A stretch of 8,659 nt of DNA from Phycisphaerae bacterium (GTDB lineage: Bacteria > Planctomycetota > Phycisphaerae > SM23-33), in NCBI GenBank assembly GCA_022866005.1, contig JALHTV010000028.1, positions 1 to 8,659 on the forward strand, written 5' to 3'. Position 1 is the first letter of the stretch. The number at the start of each line of letters is the position of its first letter. Below, one piece after another: positions 6,577 through 8,659 of this stretch. The translations under genes and the position numbers were made by a program. Below the pieces are notes generated by a model. The model did not search any database and was not told the origin of the DNA. It was given only the letters and a program-made list of their open reading frames with translations.

Positions 6577-6608
6577 ACGGGTGCCATGGCTGCGCTGTCC
6601 GCACCCGT
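6577..6608 (+). terminator. GC-rich hairpin, possible transcription terminator
   Basis: ACGGGTGC (6577-6584) pairs exactly with GCACCCGT (6601-6608): an 8-bp stem with a 16-nt loop, starting at the base after the TAG of the HAD-tail remnant. An alternative fold pairs GGTGCCA (6580-6586) with TGGCACC (6608-6614). No T-run follows, so it is not a textbook intrinsic terminator. Its position separates the HAD/DUF3795 block from the lipoprotein gene. Confidence 0.42.
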
Positions 6609-6654
6609 GGCACCGGGCAGTAAATGAGGCACAACGACCTTTGAGGGGCTACCC

Positions 6655-8112
6655 ATGAGACGCGTTGGACTTCTTGCGATTGGAGTCTTGTCATTTCTGG
6701 CCCTGGGCTGTCCACATGACGAGTACCGACTCGAGATGAGGCCCACCGGTGACGGCGGGATCGAGCGGAGGATCACGGGATGGTGTGAGGAGAGTGACGG
6801 CAGTGAGACACAGCTTTCCAGTGATCAACTGGCGAAGCTCAAGGGCCTATACCCCAATTGCCTGTCCGGTCCTTCTGAGGCCCGGCAGAGATTTGCGGGC
6901 ACTTTCACCACCTCGATGCCCTCCGATATCGGGGGAACCGGATATCACCTCTACATCGAAACCACCCTGGGCTGTGCCAGCGTCTACAGCGAACGTTTTC
7001 ACGGGAGTGATGACCTGTTCGCTTCGGTAGACCAGTTCCAGGCTGCTGCCGACCATGCGGCCGATATCCTGATCGGCTGGTTCGACTCGGAGCTTGGACA
7101 AGACACGCGGTTCCCCCAGCTTCGCGAATTCATCGACCTCCAGTTCCGCCGTGATCTGAACAACCTGGAGTTGACCTTCTGGGCCGGCAACCTCTGGGAT
7201 ATGCCAATCGATGAGAGGACGGCAAGGATGATTCAGTATCTCGCCGAGAGGGGTTACTTTGACGTCGAGGAACTGCCATCTATTCTCGCAGAGTTACAGG
7301 AGTTGAGTGATCCGTCTTCTCAGGAAGTCGGAGCTAGGGCCCTCTTTGGACGGCTGCAGAGGCTGGTCGCCACGAAGATGGGCGTTCCCGAGGGCGAGCC
7401 TATCCCCGAATCGTTGAGTTTCCTAGCAAGCCCCGAAAGCTTAGAGCAATCTCTGCACAGATACATCCGCTCTACGGAGCAGTTCCAGGCGTACTGCCAG
7501 AAGATCCAACAGGAGGCGGCCACCCAGGCGCAAGAGACCCAACCGACTCAACCGTCTGAACCCGACCCCGATGCGTATATCCACGAACAACTCAAGGGGT
7601 TCGTGGTGTGCGCGGGCATAGATATGTTTGGGTCGCCTCCCAACGGCGTTCAAGCGTCATTGTCGCTGCCCGTCAAGCCCGTGGCCAATAATGGCACGTG
7701 GGACGAGCCAAACGGCAAGATCTTATGGTCCGGCAGCATGAAAGACGAAGAGCACCCCAGGCATTTCCCGACTTACTTCTATGCCATGTGGGCCGTGCCG
7801 GACGATCGCTTTCAGAAGAAGCACTTCGGCACCGTGTTCGTGGAAGGCCAGGACCTTGTTATGTACTGCCTCTGGCATGAGTCTCTCCGGAAGGAACATG
7901 CCGGCCAGTGGGACCGCTTCCTGGCGACCCTCAAGCCGGCAAACTTCGTCCACGAGCTGGAGCAATTCAAGTTCACTGGCCCCGAACCGTTGCCGACGAC
8001 TCAGCCCGCGGCGCAGATCATCGAGGCCTGGCGCGCATGCACCCAACCGACAGAATCCAATACACAACCTGGCGCCAAGGCCGAAACAGAGCCAGCGACC
8101 CAGCAACAGTAG
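6655..8112 (+). CDS. Predicted lipoprotein of unknown function
   Basis: A protein of 485 residues that I do not recognise as a known family. The N-terminus is a signal peptide: RR at 2-3, a hydrophobic stretch 4-17 and a lipobox-like ALGC with Cys19 as the likely lipidated residue, so the mature protein is probably membrane-anchored and extracytoplasmic. After it comes YRLEMRPTGDGGIERRITGW, a strand-like segment, then a mainly helical region to about 283. A Gln/Thr/Pro-rich linker follows at ~284-306, then a second folded part with aromatic-rich stretches such as HFPTYFYAMWAVPDDRF. The tail from ~461 is again Gln/Thr/Pro-rich and probably disordered. The start ATG has GAGGGG 6 bp upstream. 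Codon choice is visibly looser and less GC-biased than in gnd or uxaE. It is isolated between two hairpins, so probably its own transcription unit. Confidence 0.8.
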   Translation: MRRVGLLAIGVLSFLALGCPHDEYRLEMRPTGDGGIERRITGWCEESDGSETQLSSDQLAKLKGLYPNCLSGPSEARQRFAGTFTTSMPSDIGGTGYHLYIETTLGCASVYSERFHGSDDLFASVDQFQAAADHAADILIGWFDSELGQDTRFPQLREFIDLQFRRDLNNLELTFWAGNLWDMPIDERTARMIQYLAERGYFDVEELPSILAELQELSDPSSQEVGARALFGRLQRLVATKMGVPEGEPIPESLSFLASPESLEQSLHRYIRSTEQFQAYCQKIQQEAATQAQETQPTQPSEPDPDAYIHEQLKGFVVCAGIDMFGSPPNGVQASLSLPVKPVANNGTWDEPNGKILWSGSMKDEEHPRHFPTYFYAMWAVPDDRFQKKHFGTVFVEGQDLVMYCLWHESLRKEHAGQWDRFLATLKPANFVHELEQFKFTGPEPLPTTQPAAQIIEAWRACTQPTESNTQPGAKAETEPATQQQ

Positions 8113-8113
8113 A

Positions 8114-8134
8114 GTGTGCATCCTGCCTGCACAC
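8114..8134. terminator. Hairpin between convergent genes, possible bidirectional terminator
   Basis: GTGTGCA (8114-8120) and TGCACAC (8128-8134) form a perfect 7-bp stem with a 7-nt loop. It starts 1 bp after the lipoprotein stop and 14 bp from the stop of the converging minus-strand gene. There is no T-run on either side. The position between two convergent stops makes a shared terminator the simplest reading. Confidence 0.45.
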
Positions 8135-8148
8135 GAGATCGTCCACGC

Positions 8149-8659
8149 TTACTTCATTCCGAACATCTGCTCCTTGAGGTCGAGGTAGTAGAGGTAGTCT
8201 TCCTGCTTGACGTCGGGGGGGCAGCGGTGGTCGCAGAAGGGGATGTATCCGCCGCGCTCGACCAGCGGGGCGAGTGTTTCCAGGTAGGCCTTGATGGCCG
8301 CGGGGCCGGCCTTGAGCTGGAGCTTGTCCACGCCGCCCATGATTCGCAAGTCGGGTGCGTAGCGGTTCAGCAGCTCGCCCGGATGGCCCGCCCCGTTGAC
8401 CTCGAAGGGGAACAGGCAGTTGATCCCCCCTTCCAGCAGGTGCGGCAGCAGAAGCCGCACGTCCCCGTCGCAGTCGGTGTACCACAGGTCGATGCCGTGC
8501 GCGCGGAGGCGATTGGAAATCCGCTTGTACCGCGGCACGACCACGCTCTTGAAGAAGTCCACCGACACGATCGGCCCGTTCTTGAAGCAGATGTCCTCCC
8601 AGCCGCTGGCATAGTCGAAGTCGATCCGCCCCAGCACCTGGTCCAAGAAGTGCTCCACC
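8149..8659 (-). CDS. Uroporphyrinogen-decarboxylase-like protein, C-terminal part, 5' end outside window
   Basis: About 169 C-terminal residues of a (beta/alpha)8-barrel protein of the UroD/cobalamin-methyltransferase superfamily; the frame stays open to the right edge, so the GTG at 8658 need not be a start. Recognisable blocks in order are GWEDICFKNGPIVS, RLRAHGIDLWYTDCDGDV, LLEGGINCLFPFEVNGAG, the GGVDK step, GPAAIKAYL and GGYIPFCDHRCPPDV. These match the large uncharacterised UroD-like families that are abundant in Planctomycetes, Lentisphaerae and similar polysaccharide degraders, rather than HemE itself. The real substrate is unknown; methyl transfer or decarboxylation cannot be decided from this fragment. 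It runs convergently to the lipoprotein gene and is not part of the hexuronate run. Confidence 0.85.
   Translation of the reverse strand, partial: VEHFLDQVLGRIDFDYASGWEDICFKNGPIVSVDFFKSVVVPRYKRISNRLRAHGIDLWYTDCDGDVRLLLPHLLEGGINCLFPFEVNGAGHPGELLNRYAPDLRIMGGVDKLQLKAGPAAIKAYLETLAPLVERGGYIPFCDHRCPPDVKQEDYLYYLDLKEQMFGMK

Overview
GC-rich bacterial DNA with tight codon bias. It encodes a pectin/hexuronate metabolism cluster together with a cysteine-rich DUF3795 protein, a four-helix-bundle (S23/IVP) protein, a uroporphyrinogen-decarboxylase-like (UroD-like) protein and heptanucleotide intergenic repeats. This mix suggests an uncultured Planctomycetes/Phycisphaerae-type bacterium. That placement is inference from gene content; no marker gene here proves it.

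Layout, left to right. (1) The window opens inside guaA (GMP synthase), of which about 232 C-terminal residues are present. (2) A 119-bp gap holds a five-unit CAATYGG heptamer array and a possible sigma70-type promoter. (3) A compact same-strand run follows: gnd (6-phosphogluconate dehydrogenase), uxaE (tagaturonate 3-epimerase) and an SDR of the fructuronate reductase type (uxuB-like), with gaps of 28 and 21 bp and good ribosome sites. (4) A small four-helix-bundle gene follows, bracketed by two heptamer arrays in opposite orientation. (5) A HAD-superfamily hydrolase of unknown substrate comes next. (6) Then comes a DUF3795 gene whose 3' end runs out of frame into a second, degenerate copy of the last ~70 bp of the HAD gene. 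(7) A GC-rich hairpin, then a 485-residue predicted lipoprotein of unknown function. (8) A small hairpin lies between convergent genes, and then the C-terminal part of a UroD-like gene on the minus strand, cut by the right edge.

How the genes fit together. UxaE and the SDR give consecutive steps, D-tagaturonate to D-fructuronate to D-mannonate, which merge the galacturonate branch of hexuronate breakdown into the glucuronate branch that leads to 2-keto-3-deoxygluconate. Gnd belongs to the pentose phosphate/gluconate route, so its place at the head of the operon suggests co-regulation of sugar-acid use. The isomerase (UxaC), mannonate dehydratase (UxuA), transporters and a regulator are not in the window.

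The least ordinary structures are the inverted heptamer arrays around the four-helix-bundle gene, which look like an inserted cassette, and the duplicated HAD tail after the DUF3795 gene. I see no defence system, CRISPR array, integrase, transposase or RNA gene.
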